Source of the DNA: Entomospira nematocerorum | GTDB lineage: Bacteria > Spirochaetota > Spirochaetia > WRBN01 | NCBI RefSeq assembly: GCF_028748105.1 | Contig: NZ_CP118170.1 | Location: 1-53,611 of the forward strand | Length of the DNA: 53,611 nucleotides | Reading direction: 5' to 3' | Shown here: one piece after another, positions 8,522 through 17,159 of the stretch | Layout of the letters: the number at the start of each line of letters is the position of its first letter | How positions within the stretch are numbered: the first letter of the stretch is position 1 | Translations under genes and position numbers: made by a program | The notes under the pieces: model-generated | The model's database searches: none | What the model was told of the DNA's origin: nothing | The model's input: only the letters and a program-made list of their open reading frames with translations

Positions 8522-9964
8522 TTATAGCTTCTCATTAAGGCCAAATATTGTTCCTTTATTCATAATACCTTTAGGATCAAAGGCTTTTTTTAGCTCCTTA
8601 AGAATGTAGAGAGAATTACCATATTCTTCTGCTAAGAAGTGTGTGCGGTGCTTCCCAACTCCATGATGATGGCACATAGATCCACCAGCTTTTAATGTCT
8701 CTTCTACGATAATATTTTGAATAGGATCGTGATATTTAGACATTTCTTCTTCGGGTTTACACTTCATATCATAGTAATAGACAAAATATAGGTTGGTTCC
8801 ATTGATATAACTGTGACTAGAGTGTGCACCTAAGAGTGTTAAATCTGGAATTTCCTTACGGATACGATCGATAGAGTTCTTATAAATTGGATAAATTGCA
8901 CTCCAATTCGCAGAGACCTCTGTTGTGAATCCACAGTTATTTGTCTCCTTTACCTCAATACGCTCTTCTTCTACTTTTTTCTCATCCCAGTTAAGACTGT
9001 AGAACCAGTTAGCGATGTGTTTACTATCGACTTGTTGAATATTTGCTTTGCCAACGATCTCCTCAATCGCTTTTGATGTTGCCTCCACAATGCCTTTTGG
9101 GCCTTCTGCCATAAAGAGTAAGACAGCTTTTCCTTCGTGAAAATGAGAGAAGTGATAGTGTGCATCTTCTGGAGAGTATAGCCGTACAACAGAGGGGCGA
9201 TATCCTGCAGTGATAACATCATGGATGAGTTTGAATCCTAACTCCATATCATCGAGAATGTAGCCATAAAACTGATGATTTTCCGGATAATACTTAAATA
9301 GCTTGATTGTTACTTCTGTGATAAAAGACATCGTACCCTCATTACCGACAATAACATGACGAATATCCGGCCCGGCAGCCCGACGAGGAACGTTTTTTAT
9401 TCGAGTAATTTGACCATTAGGAAAGACGGCTTCAAGTCCAACAATCAACTCCTCAATACCACCATAAAGTGTAGAAAATTGACCAGTGGATCGTGTTGCA
9501 GTAAGTCCGCCTAATTGTGCTAGAGGTTTTGATTGTGGAGAGTGTCCAGTTGTAAATCCTAGAGCTCGCACTTCATTTTCTAGCGTTTCTAATACGACAC
9601 CACACTCTACAGTAGCTTGCATATTATACGTGTCAATATTAATGATTTTTTTCATATCCGATCCATCAAGAACAATAGAATTCTCTACAGCTGTTTCGAG
9701 GCCACCTTCTGTAGCGGATCCTCCAGTACGTGGAACGACATTGATAAGGTTCTCATTGCAAAACATGAGTATGTTGGCAACTTCCTGGGTATTACTAGGT
9801 TTTACTATTGCAGCAGGAGTGGGTAGGGAGTAGATTCCCCAGATACTTTCTACTTTGTAATAACGATCAATACTATACTCTTTTAGTAATTGCTCCTCTG
9901 TTATTACTTGATGAGATGGGATAATTTTTTGTAATCCTGTGACAATTTCTTCTCTTGATAACAT
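8522..9964 (-). CDS. ygcU: FAD-linked oxidoreductase, YgcU-like (alkyl-DHAP synthase family)
   Basis: 480 residues. It has a VAO-type FAD domain with VVPRTGGSATEGGLE around residues 75-90 and GHSPQSKPLAQLGGL further on. CHHHGVGKHR at about 431-440 is the His-rich motif of the alkyl-dihydroxyacetonephosphate synthase branch. E. coli YgcU belongs to this branch. Other enzymes of the family make ether lipids, but the sugar kinase, SDR and transporter next door point to catabolism. First gene of the operon; AAGGAAG precedes the start and a promoter lies at 9999-10027. Confidence 0.83.
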   Translation of the reverse strand: MLSREEIVTGLQKIIPSHQVITEEQLLKEYSIDRYYKVESIWGIYSLPTPAAIVKPSNTQEVANILMFCNENLINVVPRTGGSATEGGLETAVENSIVLDGSDMKKIINIDTYNMQATVECGVVLETLENEVRALGFTTGHSPQSKPLAQLGGLTATRSTGQFSTLYGGIEELIVGLEAVFPNGQITRIKNVPRRAAGPDIRHVIVGNEGTMSFITEVTIKLFKYYPENHQFYGYILDDMELGFKLIHDVITAGYRPSVVRLYSPEDAHYHFSHFHEGKAVLLFMAEGPKGIVEATSKAIEEIVGKANIQQVDSKHIANWFYSLNWDEKKVEEERIEVKETNNCGFTTEVSANWSAIYPIYKNSIDRIRKEIPDLTLLGAHSSHSYINGTNLYFVYYYDMKCKPEEEMSKYHDPIQNIIVEETLKAGGSMCHHHGVGKHRTHFLAEEYGNSLYILKELKKAFDPKGIMNKGTIFGLNEKL

Positions 9965-9998
9965 TGTATACTTCCTTTTTTTTATTGTCTATAGTTAT

Positions 9999-10027
9999 AT
10001 TCTAACATGCTTACAGTGTGGTGTAAA
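9999..10027 (-). promoter_or_regulatory. Promoter of the ygcU-ygcW-ygcE-yqcE operon
   Basis: Read on the minus strand: TTTACA (10022-10027), 17 bases, TAGAAT (9999-10004), 35 bases upstream of the first gene. The rest of the gap to 10308 holds nothing recognisable. Confidence 0.65.
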
Positions 10028-10308
10028 TCAATTATTTAATCTATATAGCAAATAAATTTATGTTTTAATAAATCTATTGACATATGAATAAAGTCATTTT
10101 ACAATGAATAGTTATAGTTATCAAACTGTGTTCATTGGGTAGTGGCATAAAGTGAAAATATTACATTAAACTATGCAAATTTGCTGTTGATATCCACGAG
10201 GCAACGTACTCAAATTTTGTGTAGAAAATGCTAATGAAGTAGATTTTCTTTCTCTTGATCCACAAGAATAGCGATGGATGAAGTTTTTTTATTAAAAATG
10301 ATCCTTAT

Positions 10309-10358
10309 ATACATAACCTATACTAGTGTTATATAGCCACTCCGTATAGGTTATGTAT
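10309..10358. terminator. Hairpin after the yhf operon
   Basis: Perfect 15-bp arms ATACATAACCTATAC (10309-10323) and GTATAGGTTATGTAT (10344-10358). An inner AGTG/CACT pair at 325-328 and 338-341 extends the stem. It starts 6 bases after the last yhf gene. On the minus strand a T-rich stretch begins about 8 bases after the stem. Confidence 0.65.
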
Positions 10359-10363
10359 GGCTA

Positions 10364-11572
10364 TTATCGTATTTGGGAGAGAAATGATTGACCATGCCGT
10401 GGTGGATCCACCTGAAAGTATGCTGCAATTGTTGCAGCAACATCAGCCATAGTAGCTCTTTGTCCAATAGCTGTATGGATTGCATTTTGACGATAGCATA
10501 AAAGAGGAACACGCTCTCTTGTATGATTACTATGCCCAATTGTGGGATCATTTCCATGATCAGCCATAACTAGGAGAAAATCGTCGGGTTGCATTCGTTC
10601 TATAATAGAGCCAATATAGCTATCGCACTTTTCTAACAGTTCTCCATATAGTCTAGAATTTTGCGCATGACCTGCGAGATCGGTTTCTTGTATATTAAGA
10701 CAAATAAATCCCTCTAGGTGTTGTCCCATTTGATGAAGAGTCTCTTGAAATAAGGTATCGGTATTTGCACTATTATAGGTATATCCATGTTCTAGATAGA
10801 TAATGTCAGCCACTTTACCAATGAGAGCAACCGGAATGTGTGCTTGCTCTAGTTGATATTGGACTTGTGTGCGATGATCAATGCCGTAGCCAAGATGTAA
10901 AACTTGATATCCTTCACGATAAACCCCACTTTTAGGGGCATTAATTCCCGCATAATCTCCCGTAACTTCATAAGCATCAAGAAGATTATCTATGGATACG
11001 TGCTCTCCTCCAAAGGTGATAACTCTTCCTACTTTGACAACAGATCGGACACATCTTCCTATGGCTAAGAGATCAGGAAAAGAGATCTGATCAAGTAGAC
11101 CAGTTACATTATAAACCATACCTAAATCTGTTTCCAAATTATCTCCAACCGTAGCGACTCCATCGACCAACAAAATATGGGGACCATGGGTATTACCTAT
11201 ACGTTGAACCTTATATCCTGATTGTTTAAGTTGTGATTCGACGGTATCGATGACACATGAAAATGGTTCTCGTAAAGGAATATCAGGGATAATTCCCATA
11301 ATTTCTTGATGTCCTAAAAAAGAGTCAGCTCCATGATGTGCTAGTAGACTTGATCCAAATATGGCATGCGTAGCGAATGGATAATGTGGAAGATCCTGAC
11401 CGATACTATTCATTAATCCAAGACGAATAAGATTAGGAATTTTGAGATTAGGATATTGCAGGAGAATATGCAAAGCTGTATTCGCCCCAACATCATTAGG
11501 GCGAGTGAGATGAGTATCCTCCATCTCACCGATTCCAAAACTATCAAGGATGATTAAAAGAAAGCGTCCCAT
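10364..11572 (-). CDS. yhfW: YhfW, phosphopentomutase-like metalloenzyme
   Basis: 402 residues of the alkaline-phosphatase-superfamily mutase fold. Asp9 in LDSFGIGE and the ADHGNDP motif at 337-343 followed by NHTRERVPLL give the two-metal site known from DeoB. It differs from housekeeping DeoB in context: it closes a seven-gene operon whose members match E. coli yhf genes, so YhfW is the better name. The true substrate is not known. Its start overlaps the yhfX stop (TAATG), which indicates coupled translation. Confidence 0.85.
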   Translation of the reverse strand: MGRFLLIILDSFGIGEMEDTHLTRPNDVGANTALHILLQYPNLKIPNLIRLGLMNSIGQDLPHYPFATHAIFGSSLLAHHGADSFLGHQEIMGIIPDIPLREPFSCVIDTVESQLKQSGYKVQRIGNTHGPHILLVDGVATVGDNLETDLGMVYNVTGLLDQISFPDLLAIGRCVRSVVKVGRVITFGGEHVSIDNLLDAYEVTGDYAGINAPKSGVYREGYQVLHLGYGIDHRTQVQYQLEQAHIPVALIGKVADIIYLEHGYTYNSANTDTLFQETLHQMGQHLEGFICLNIQETDLAGHAQNSRLYGELLEKCDSYIGSIIERMQPDDFLLVMADHGNDPTIGHSNHTRERVPLLCYRQNAIHTAIGQRATMADVAATIAAYFQVDPPRHGQSFLSQIR

Positions 11573-12735
11573 TATGATTTTCCTCGTAAGTATCTTCCTT
11601 GGCTGTCATAAATTCCTTCTAGATGGATAGAACCACTTTGGATACCACTGACAACAGCTACTTCACTACGTGTAACAAAAATTTGTGTACGAAATGCTAT
11701 TAAAACACTGCTACCAATAGGATGAATATTCTGAATTTCTAAGTGATAATCAATATTATCACTATGGGGTGGATGTACGGGGGATAGCGTTCGTACATGT
11801 TCTGTGGCAATGAGTGCTTGATTGATTTTACCTCGACGATAATATCCTCCCCCATAACAATAACTGTTATTATCACCGTGATGGGAGATTTCACTGACAT
11901 AAACCATAGCAATCTTTTCGGGTTGATTATCATGTAGATGTAAAGGTGTAGTTCCTGTGAGAGCATGCCCAGGTTCACCTTGATGACCTCCTAGTTCCTT
12001 AATGAGAGGAATGGTCTGGCAACAGGTTGCAGAAGGCATATTAAGAATAGGATCAGGATATCCTGATTTTTGCAAAATATGCTTTGCTGCAAATAAGGTC
12101 TCCACGTTAGGTGTTTGCTCTAGATTCGTGGTTTTTTCCTCATATAAGAAGCATGGAAATGATGTCAATCCAGCAATATGAATATTATCTAAGGTTTTAG
12201 TACAGGCCAAAAACGTTGGTAAATTTTCTAATCGAATCCCTCCGTACTGGCCATCATAAATAAGATCATCGTCTCCGATTATTTTTAATAAAATGTTTTG
12301 TTGTAAATGATGCTTTTTTGCAATATAATTAATTTGATTTAATAACTCTTGAGAGTAGATCGTAATATACTTAGGGCGATGAAGAATAATTTTCTCCAGT
12401 AAAGCCATGGGAATTTGAACCAGATGTCCAACATTGCCAATAGGAATATTATGTTCTATCATCAGTAAGGCTTCACGATAGTCTACAGTGACGGCATAAT
12501 GCATTCCTTGATTATATAGCTCTGCTGCAACTAGGGGATTGCGCCCAAATTGCTTGGTCATAAAGAATAGTTCAATATCATATTTACTGGCCTTGCTAAC
12601 TATTTGCTTTGCATTCATCCTAATCATATCTAAATCAAGAATATAGGTATCAGGGAGTATGATTTGTTGTTGATGTAGTTGAATTGCCGCATCTACTAAT
12701 TTTGGATTATCTTGGGTTAATTTTGATAGAAACAT
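11572..12735 (-). CDS. yhfX: YhfX, alanine-racemase-like PLP enzyme
   Basis: 387 residues. The N-terminal fold-type III PLP barrel has Lys61 in FFMTKQFGRNP as the likely Schiff-base lysine, after the DTYILDLDMIRMNA entry strand. The C-terminal beta domain is present. E. coli YhfX belongs to this family; its reaction is not established to my knowledge. AAGGAATAAAG precedes the start. It may act on the product of YhfS in one pathway. Confidence 0.83.
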   Translation of the reverse strand: MFLSKLTQDNPKLVDAAIQLHQQQIILPDTYILDLDMIRMNAKQIVSKASKYDIELFFMTKQFGRNPLVAAELYNQGMHYAVTVDYREALLMIEHNIPIGNVGHLVQIPMALLEKIILHRPKYITIYSQELLNQINYIAKKHHLQQNILLKIIGDDDLIYDGQYGGIRLENLPTFLACTKTLDNIHIAGLTSFPCFLYEEKTTNLEQTPNVETLFAAKHILQKSGYPDPILNMPSATCCQTIPLIKELGGHQGEPGHALTGTTPLHLHDNQPEKIAMVYVSEISHHGDNNSYCYGGGYYRRGKINQALIATEHVRTLSPVHPPHSDNIDYHLEIQNIHPIGSSVLIAFRTQIFVTRSEVAVVSGIQSGSIHLEGIYDSQGRYLRGKS

Positions 12736-12750
12736 CTCTTTATTCCTTCT

Positions 12751-13104
12751 TTATGATGATGGATTGAGTAATGCAACTAAATGCATATAGATATATCCTA
12801 ATTCATGATCAGGGATAGGAATAAAGCTCATAGTTTCGATCTCTCTCCAAATTTGCTGGGCTTGATAAAATTCGTTACTTTCCATAATTTGCTGCAATAG
12901 CTTTATGTCCAGTGGCTCAATAGCTTCCTCCTGATTAACTATTCTCATGATAGCCATAGAGAGATGGGTTAAAAATAGTGCACTTGCATCTGCTTCAATG
13001 TGATGGTTTGTTGTGAGATATTGCAGAATCTTTTGCATATAGTCATATGTTTGTATGTTAATGACGTTGTTATCACGTAAAATGGTTAAACGCTGCTGAA
13101 TCAT
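12751..13104 (-). CDS. yhfY: YhfY, stand-alone PRD domain protein
   Basis: 117 residues forming a single PTS-regulation-like helical domain, with conserved histidines in the HLSMAIMRI and HELGYIYMHL segments. There is no DNA-binding domain. PRD domains usually sense PTS phosphorylation inside larger regulators; here it stands alone, as yhfY does in E. coli. It overlaps yhfS by 4 bases. It may tie activity of this operon to sugar supply, which is inference. Confidence 0.72.
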   Translation of the reverse strand: MIQQRLTILRDNNVINIQTYDYMQKILQYLTTNHHIEADASALFLTHLSMAIMRIVNQEEAIEPLDIKLLQQIMESNEFYQAQQIWREIETMSFIPIPDHELGYIYMHLVALLNPSS

Positions 13105-14207
13105 AGGTGCTTCTCCTTTGCTTGTTGTATTGCATCATGAAGAATTCTTAGGATAGATGTAGATCCTGCACGCATAGGATTAATACGAATCATTCGTTGG
13201 GTTACCTCTGGGTAAGCCTCTCGAAATGTTCCAGACAGTCGATAGAACATCGGAACAAATTCATACTTTGATTCTGCTCCTACGGGATGCGGTGCTGCCC
13301 CTAATTCATTTGCTATACGTAGGACATCGTTGGCAATGGGATCTTCTAGCTCCACGAGTAAGACTTTTGATTGCGCGTTGGCGATAAATGCTCTTTTGAC
13401 ACCGGCAATAGCATGATTATTAATGTGTTCATAGCACTCCTCGACAACCATAGCAGATATCGCTAAACTTACTGGTGCACTAATCATACCACGTAAGACA
13501 TCTATAGCTTCGTGCCCTTGTACCTGTAGTCCTCCCGAATAATTGTCACGTTTAATGGTGCTAATATAGTGTTGATCGCCAACTAAACAACCAATTCCTT
13601 CAGGACCTAATAGTTTAAAAGTAGAGAAAGATGCAATCGTTGCACCCACCTCACATCCTATATAGCCAGTTTTTAATACGGCATAATTATCATCTGTGAC
13701 AATAGGAATTTCTGGATTGATGGATCGAATCGTGGAGATAAGTTCCCGTAAATCATAACTATCATCTGGTTTCTGTCTGGTCACTTGAATTAATATAGCA
13801 TGGAGTTCTCTATTATTGATACAATGTTTAACAGCATCCATATCATTAAAATTGATGCGTATACAGGTAAGATTCATCATTTCTATAGATGTTTTTGTCG
13901 TTGGATAGATGGGTGCATCGTGAATTAATAGACATTGATTTGGTTTCATCACTGCAGATAAAGCAAGACGGAGTGCCATAGTGCCAGCTCCACGTACTAG
14001 CATTGCTTCTTGAGCATGAAAGAAGTTAGCTAGAACACGTTCTACTTTATGGGTAGTGATAGGTTGATTATAACCGTCAGAAAGCCCAAGATCTCCGCGA
14101 GTGAGAATGGCAGTACCAGAGAATATTTTAGTAATTTCATCAACAAGTCTGAATTGTAATTGCATTGCCTCATTTATACGAATACTACTTAGAGGATATG
14201 TTATCAT
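13101..14207 (-). CDS. yhfS: YhfS, aminotransferase-class-V-like PLP enzyme
   Basis: 368 residues of fold-type I. TDDNYAV at 171-177 supplies the Asp that pairs with the PLP ring, and Lys198 in FSTFKLLGPEGIG is the likely PLP lysine. RGAGTMALR at 72-80 forms the phosphate cradle. It overlaps both neighbours by 4 bases. It matches E. coli YhfS in length and neighbours. Reaction unknown. Confidence 0.82.
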   Translation of the reverse strand: MITYPLSSIRINEAMQLQFRLVDEITKIFSGTAILTRGDLGLSDGYNQPITTHKVERVLANFFHAQEAMLVRGAGTMALRLALSAVMKPNQCLLIHDAPIYPTTKTSIEMMNLTCIRINFNDMDAVKHCINNRELHAILIQVTRQKPDDSYDLRELISTIRSINPEIPIVTDDNYAVLKTGYIGCEVGATIASFSTFKLLGPEGIGCLVGDQHYISTIKRDNYSGGLQVQGHEAIDVLRGMISAPVSLAISAMVVEECYEHINNHAIAGVKRAFIANAQSKVLLVELEDPIANDVLRIANELGAAPHPVGAESKYEFVPMFYRLSGTFREAYPEVTQRMIRINPMRAGSTSILRILHDAIQQAKEKHL

Positions 14208-15091
14208 TGGATATTACTCCTTGTAAAAAAAGTCATCGGATTATGGATAAGCATATGATCAATATGATCTTCCATGATTCCAGCTTCACGCATTAGTGGT
14301 ACAAAGGTATGGAGAAGATAGCTATAACCAATGCCTCCATAATGACGGAGATGAGACTTCCGTGTAATGTCCATAGAGAGCATAAGCTTATCAATAAACC
14401 CCGCATTAATAACTTGTTTGATCATATCAATTCGTTGACAATCAGGAAGATAGTTTTCTTTTCCTATGGTATCAAAGGAAATATATACACCCTCTTCTAA
14501 AAGTTGGAGAATATACTGTATATTGCCACTAAGATCGACGTGGCCAATTACCGCTTTACGACAATCAAAATGATGTTTTTTTAATAATTGAATCTGTTCG
14601 AGTCCTAGCATCCCAAGTGTACAATGGGTGCTTAGAACTACTCCAGTCTCCTTTGCGGCAATAATACTCGCATTGAAAACTTTTTCTTCATTTTCTGTAA
14701 TGGTATCTTTGCTTGTACCAATTTCTCCGATTACACTGGCTTTAATGTTGGTGCCATCCATACCCATTTGAATATCCATAATTAGCTGATCAGCCAATTG
14801 GTGAATAGGGGTTGTAGCAATATAATCGGGTAAAAATCGCTCTTGATACCATCCTGTTGAATGAATGATATTGATGCCACTAGCATGAGCCACCTGTTCT
14901 ACATAAGATGGATTGCGATGCATGCCAATATTTGTTACATCAATTATATTACGAACACCTAGATTATATAGATCTTTGAATTCTTTGATAGTAGCTTCCA
15001 GGCAATTGAGGTTACAGTCATCATTATCCTTCACACCAGAGAGATCAATGGTAATGTGTTCATGAACATAGGTGATACCGTATTTTAACAT
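14204..15091 (-). CDS. php: Php, phosphotriesterase homology protein
   Basis: 295 residues from the chosen start, preceded by TTAGGAGA; the frame stays open for 31 more codons into yhfT, but only this start has a ribosome site and the family length. Metal ligands of the amidohydrolase/PTE family are visible: His10 and His12 (YVHEH), His156 (STHC), His184 (IGHVD) and Asp241 (SMDI). The usual bridging carbamylated lysine is replaced by Glu123 in VIGEIG, as I recall for E. coli Php. Substrate unknown; lactonase or phosphoester hydrolase activity is possible. Confidence 0.82.
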   Translation of the reverse strand: MLKYGITYVHEHITIDLSGVKDNDDCNLNCLEATIKEFKDLYNLGVRNIIDVTNIGMHRNPSYVEQVAHASGINIIHSTGWYQERFLPDYIATTPIHQLADQLIMDIQMGMDGTNIKASVIGEIGTSKDTITENEEKVFNASIIAAKETGVVLSTHCTLGMLGLEQIQLLKKHHFDCRKAVIGHVDLSGNIQYILQLLEEGVYISFDTIGKENYLPDCQRIDMIKQVINAGFIDKLMLSMDITRKSHLRHYGGIGYSYLLHTFVPLMREAGIMEDHIDHMLIHNPMTFFTRSNIQ

Positions 15092-15101
15092 AAATCTTCT
15101 C

Positions 15102-16397
15102 CTAACTAGGTGTATATATTCCGATAACATAAAGGATATTAACAAGAATACCGAGGGTGATCGCTGCAATAGGACCCATGGCAAGGTTCACAAACGGACG
15201 TTTAGATGTTCTATTAAGAAGATAAAGACCTGTCATCCAAAAATAACCAATACCAGGAGTAATGGCTTGGCAGGCCATACCTCCGCCGATGAGAAGAGTG
15301 ATTTCTAGAACTTTATTAATGGAAGTACGAATGTGTTCGCCCATTTCTCGAATTCCAGGAAACCGATCAAGTCCTTTTGCTGTATGACCTAAGAGAAGAA
15401 TTTCTAAATATATAACCACGGATCCAGCCAAGAATGCAATGATAGGATGCCCTCGAAGTAAGATTCCTAAGGCAAAGATGAGTGTTGTTCCCGACGGGGA
15501 GTAAACGCCTGTGACAATGGCTGTCGAGAAGACAAGTGGAATAAATCCGATGCTGCGTGCCAGAGAAACTAAGCTTGCTTCCGTAAATTTTTCTTGAGAT
15601 AAAAGCTGTAGTGAAATAGGATCTGCAGAGATAAGTAAGGATGCGGTTGCAGCAGTTACTAATCCACCTGTAATGATCAAGAGTAGCCAGTTTTTACGAA
15701 TATTGCTGACTCGATGTGCAAATAAATTGAGAAGTGTCTCATTAGCGTTACCACTTCCTTTTATCTTACCTGCAAAAATAATCATGAGAATAACTCCTGC
15801 AAGAAGTGTTACTCCTTCTGGATTAATCGTTAATGTAGTTTCTTCATTAATAGAAATAATGCCATATTTCTTTACTAAGAAAAATGTGATAACACTGACC
15901 ATCATAGCAATTACACCCTTATTGAAGCCATGTTGCATGGCAATTGCTACTGTGGGAAATACAACAAATCCAACAATAACAGGCGATCCAACAAGAAAAA
16001 GTGATGATAAAAAATTGATGGGAAGTAGTGCAAAGGCATCAATAATCCATTGTAAACCTAGAACGATACCAATTGCATAGATAGCACCGGCGATAAAGGC
16101 AATGATGACTCCACGAAGGCCTACAGGTGACCATGATCCAATAATATCTGTCATCAAAAAAATACTATGAACAAGAATTATGCTGGCTCCAATCGAGACA
16201 GGAATTCCAAAACCAATAACAAGACCAAAACTTAATGCAAAGCTTGTTGCTGCTAGTTCTTTTTTTCCAATTTTACCTTCTAGGTATTCAGGGACAACAG
16301 GCCGTAGACCATCATTAAAAACAGCAATCCCTTTATTTGCTAGAACGGCACAAAGCCCACCCAGCATAGCAATAATACTTAATGGTAATAGACTCAT
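15102..16397 (-). CDS. yhfT: YhfT, multi-pass membrane protein
   Basis: 431 residues with about 11-12 hydrophobic segments and glycine-rich stretches such as IGFGIPVSIGASIIL. It is the only membrane protein of the operon and matches yhfT by position. Probably it transports the substrate of the pathway. TAGGAGA precedes the start. The family is uncharacterised. Confidence 0.8.
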   Translation of the reverse strand: MSLLPLSIIAMLGGLCAVLANKGIAVFNDGLRPVVPEYLEGKIGKKELAATSFALSFGLVIGFGIPVSIGASIILVHSIFLMTDIIGSWSPVGLRGVIIAFIAGAIYAIGIVLGLQWIIDAFALLPINFLSSLFLVGSPVIVGFVVFPTVAIAMQHGFNKGVIAMMVSVITFFLVKKYGIISINEETTLTINPEGVTLLAGVILMIIFAGKIKGSGNANETLLNLFAHRVSNIRKNWLLLIITGGLVTAATASLLISADPISLQLLSQEKFTEASLVSLARSIGFIPLVFSTAIVTGVYSPSGTTLIFALGILLRGHPIIAFLAGSVVIYLEILLLGHTAKGLDRFPGIREMGEHIRTSINKVLEITLLIGGGMACQAITPGIGYFWMTGLYLLNRTSKRPFVNLAMGPIAAITLGILVNILYVIGIYTPS

Positions 16398-16408
16398 ATA
16401 CTGATCTC

Positions 16409-16771
16409 CTATTGTTCTAGTAGAGACGCAATTAGAAAAGGTACAACCCTCTCTTTATCTTGTGCAGTAAAGCCAAAAGCAATTTTACCATTTTTAATTT
16501 CTGCTATCATTTCAGATTCAGACATAATTTTTCCAGGCATTGATATTGTCGCACACTTATCTTTGCCTAAGAGAGCAATTGCCATGGCTAAAGCACCACC
16601 GCCACCTGTATTACAAGCACCAAAATAGTAATCAGCTTGCTTTGTCTGTACATCCATAGCAGCCTCTAAATCACTTTTAATCTCTACAGAAAATGCTCCT
16701 TGTGCGCAAGATTGAATTAATTCTGCTAGACTCTCTTTATCAATCTGTCCACCAACAACGATACGTTTCAT
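16409..16771 (-). CDS. yhfU: YhfU, DUF2620 family protein
   Basis: 120 residues. FGACNTGGGGALAMAIALLG is the glycine-rich core I associate with this small cytosolic family. First gene of the yhf operon, 11 bases before yhfT. AAGGAG stands 7 bases before the start and a consensus promoter lies further upstream. In E. coli yhfU likewise precedes yhfT. Its role is unknown; coupling with the transporter is suggested only by position. Confidence 0.8.
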   Translation of the reverse strand: MKRIVVGGQIDKESLAELIQSCAQGAFSVEIKSDLEAAMDVQTKQADYYFGACNTGGGGALAMAIALLGKDKCATISMPGKIMSESEMIAEIKNGKIAFGFTAQDKERVVPFLIASLLEQ

Positions 16772-16857
16772 TTTTTCACTCCTTACATCTCTTTATGATT
16801 TTTATATTATATCAAAAAACAATATTTAGAATTAGATATTAATATACGTTTTTTTGT

Positions 16858-16886
16858 ATTATAAATCAGGATAGTGGATCTGTCAA
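16858..16886 (-). promoter_or_regulatory. Full-consensus promoter of the yhf operon
   Basis: On the minus strand TTGACA (16881-16886), exactly 17 bases, TATAAT (16858-16863). This is the perfect sigma-70 consensus. A leader of about 80 AT-rich bases separates it from yhfU. The remainder of the 16772-17159 gap holds a short TTGATAT/ATATCAA dyad near 16936-16956 and the lac hairpin. Confidence 0.8.
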
Positions 16887-17070
16887 GATTAGAATAGAAT
16901 AAAAAGTATGCTTTCAAATATTTATGACTGATAATCGGCCATTGATATATAGATATCAATCGTGTAAAATGAAGATTTTAATGGAAAAATATGTTGTATT
17001 GGTTTGATTATTGATGTAAACAGTATAGAATTATTTTCTTTATTTTCATCTGATTGGATGAAATTTAATT

Positions 17071-17123
17071 TTGATATAGATCTTTCCCTTCTGTATTCGT
17101 CATTAGGAAGAGATCTATATCAA
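17071..17123. terminator. Hairpin after the lac operon
   Basis: TTGATATAGATCTTTCC (17071-17087) pairs with GGAAGAGATCTATATCAA (17106-17123), with one bulged base and an 18-nt loop. It lies 37 bases after the lacC stop; no strong U-tract follows. Confidence 0.55.
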
Positions 17124-17159
17124 TAGTTAGCAAAAATATATAAGATTGTTCTTGGAAAA

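Noticed and set aside
8522..9964. Ether-lipid synthase (alkyl-DHAP synthase)
   Set aside because: The family motif is shared, but operon partners are a sugar kinase, an SDR and a sugar-type transporter, as in the ygc set.
10364..11572. Housekeeping phosphopentomutase DeoB
   Set aside because: No nucleoside catabolism genes nearby; six neighbours match yhf genes, so YhfW fits better.
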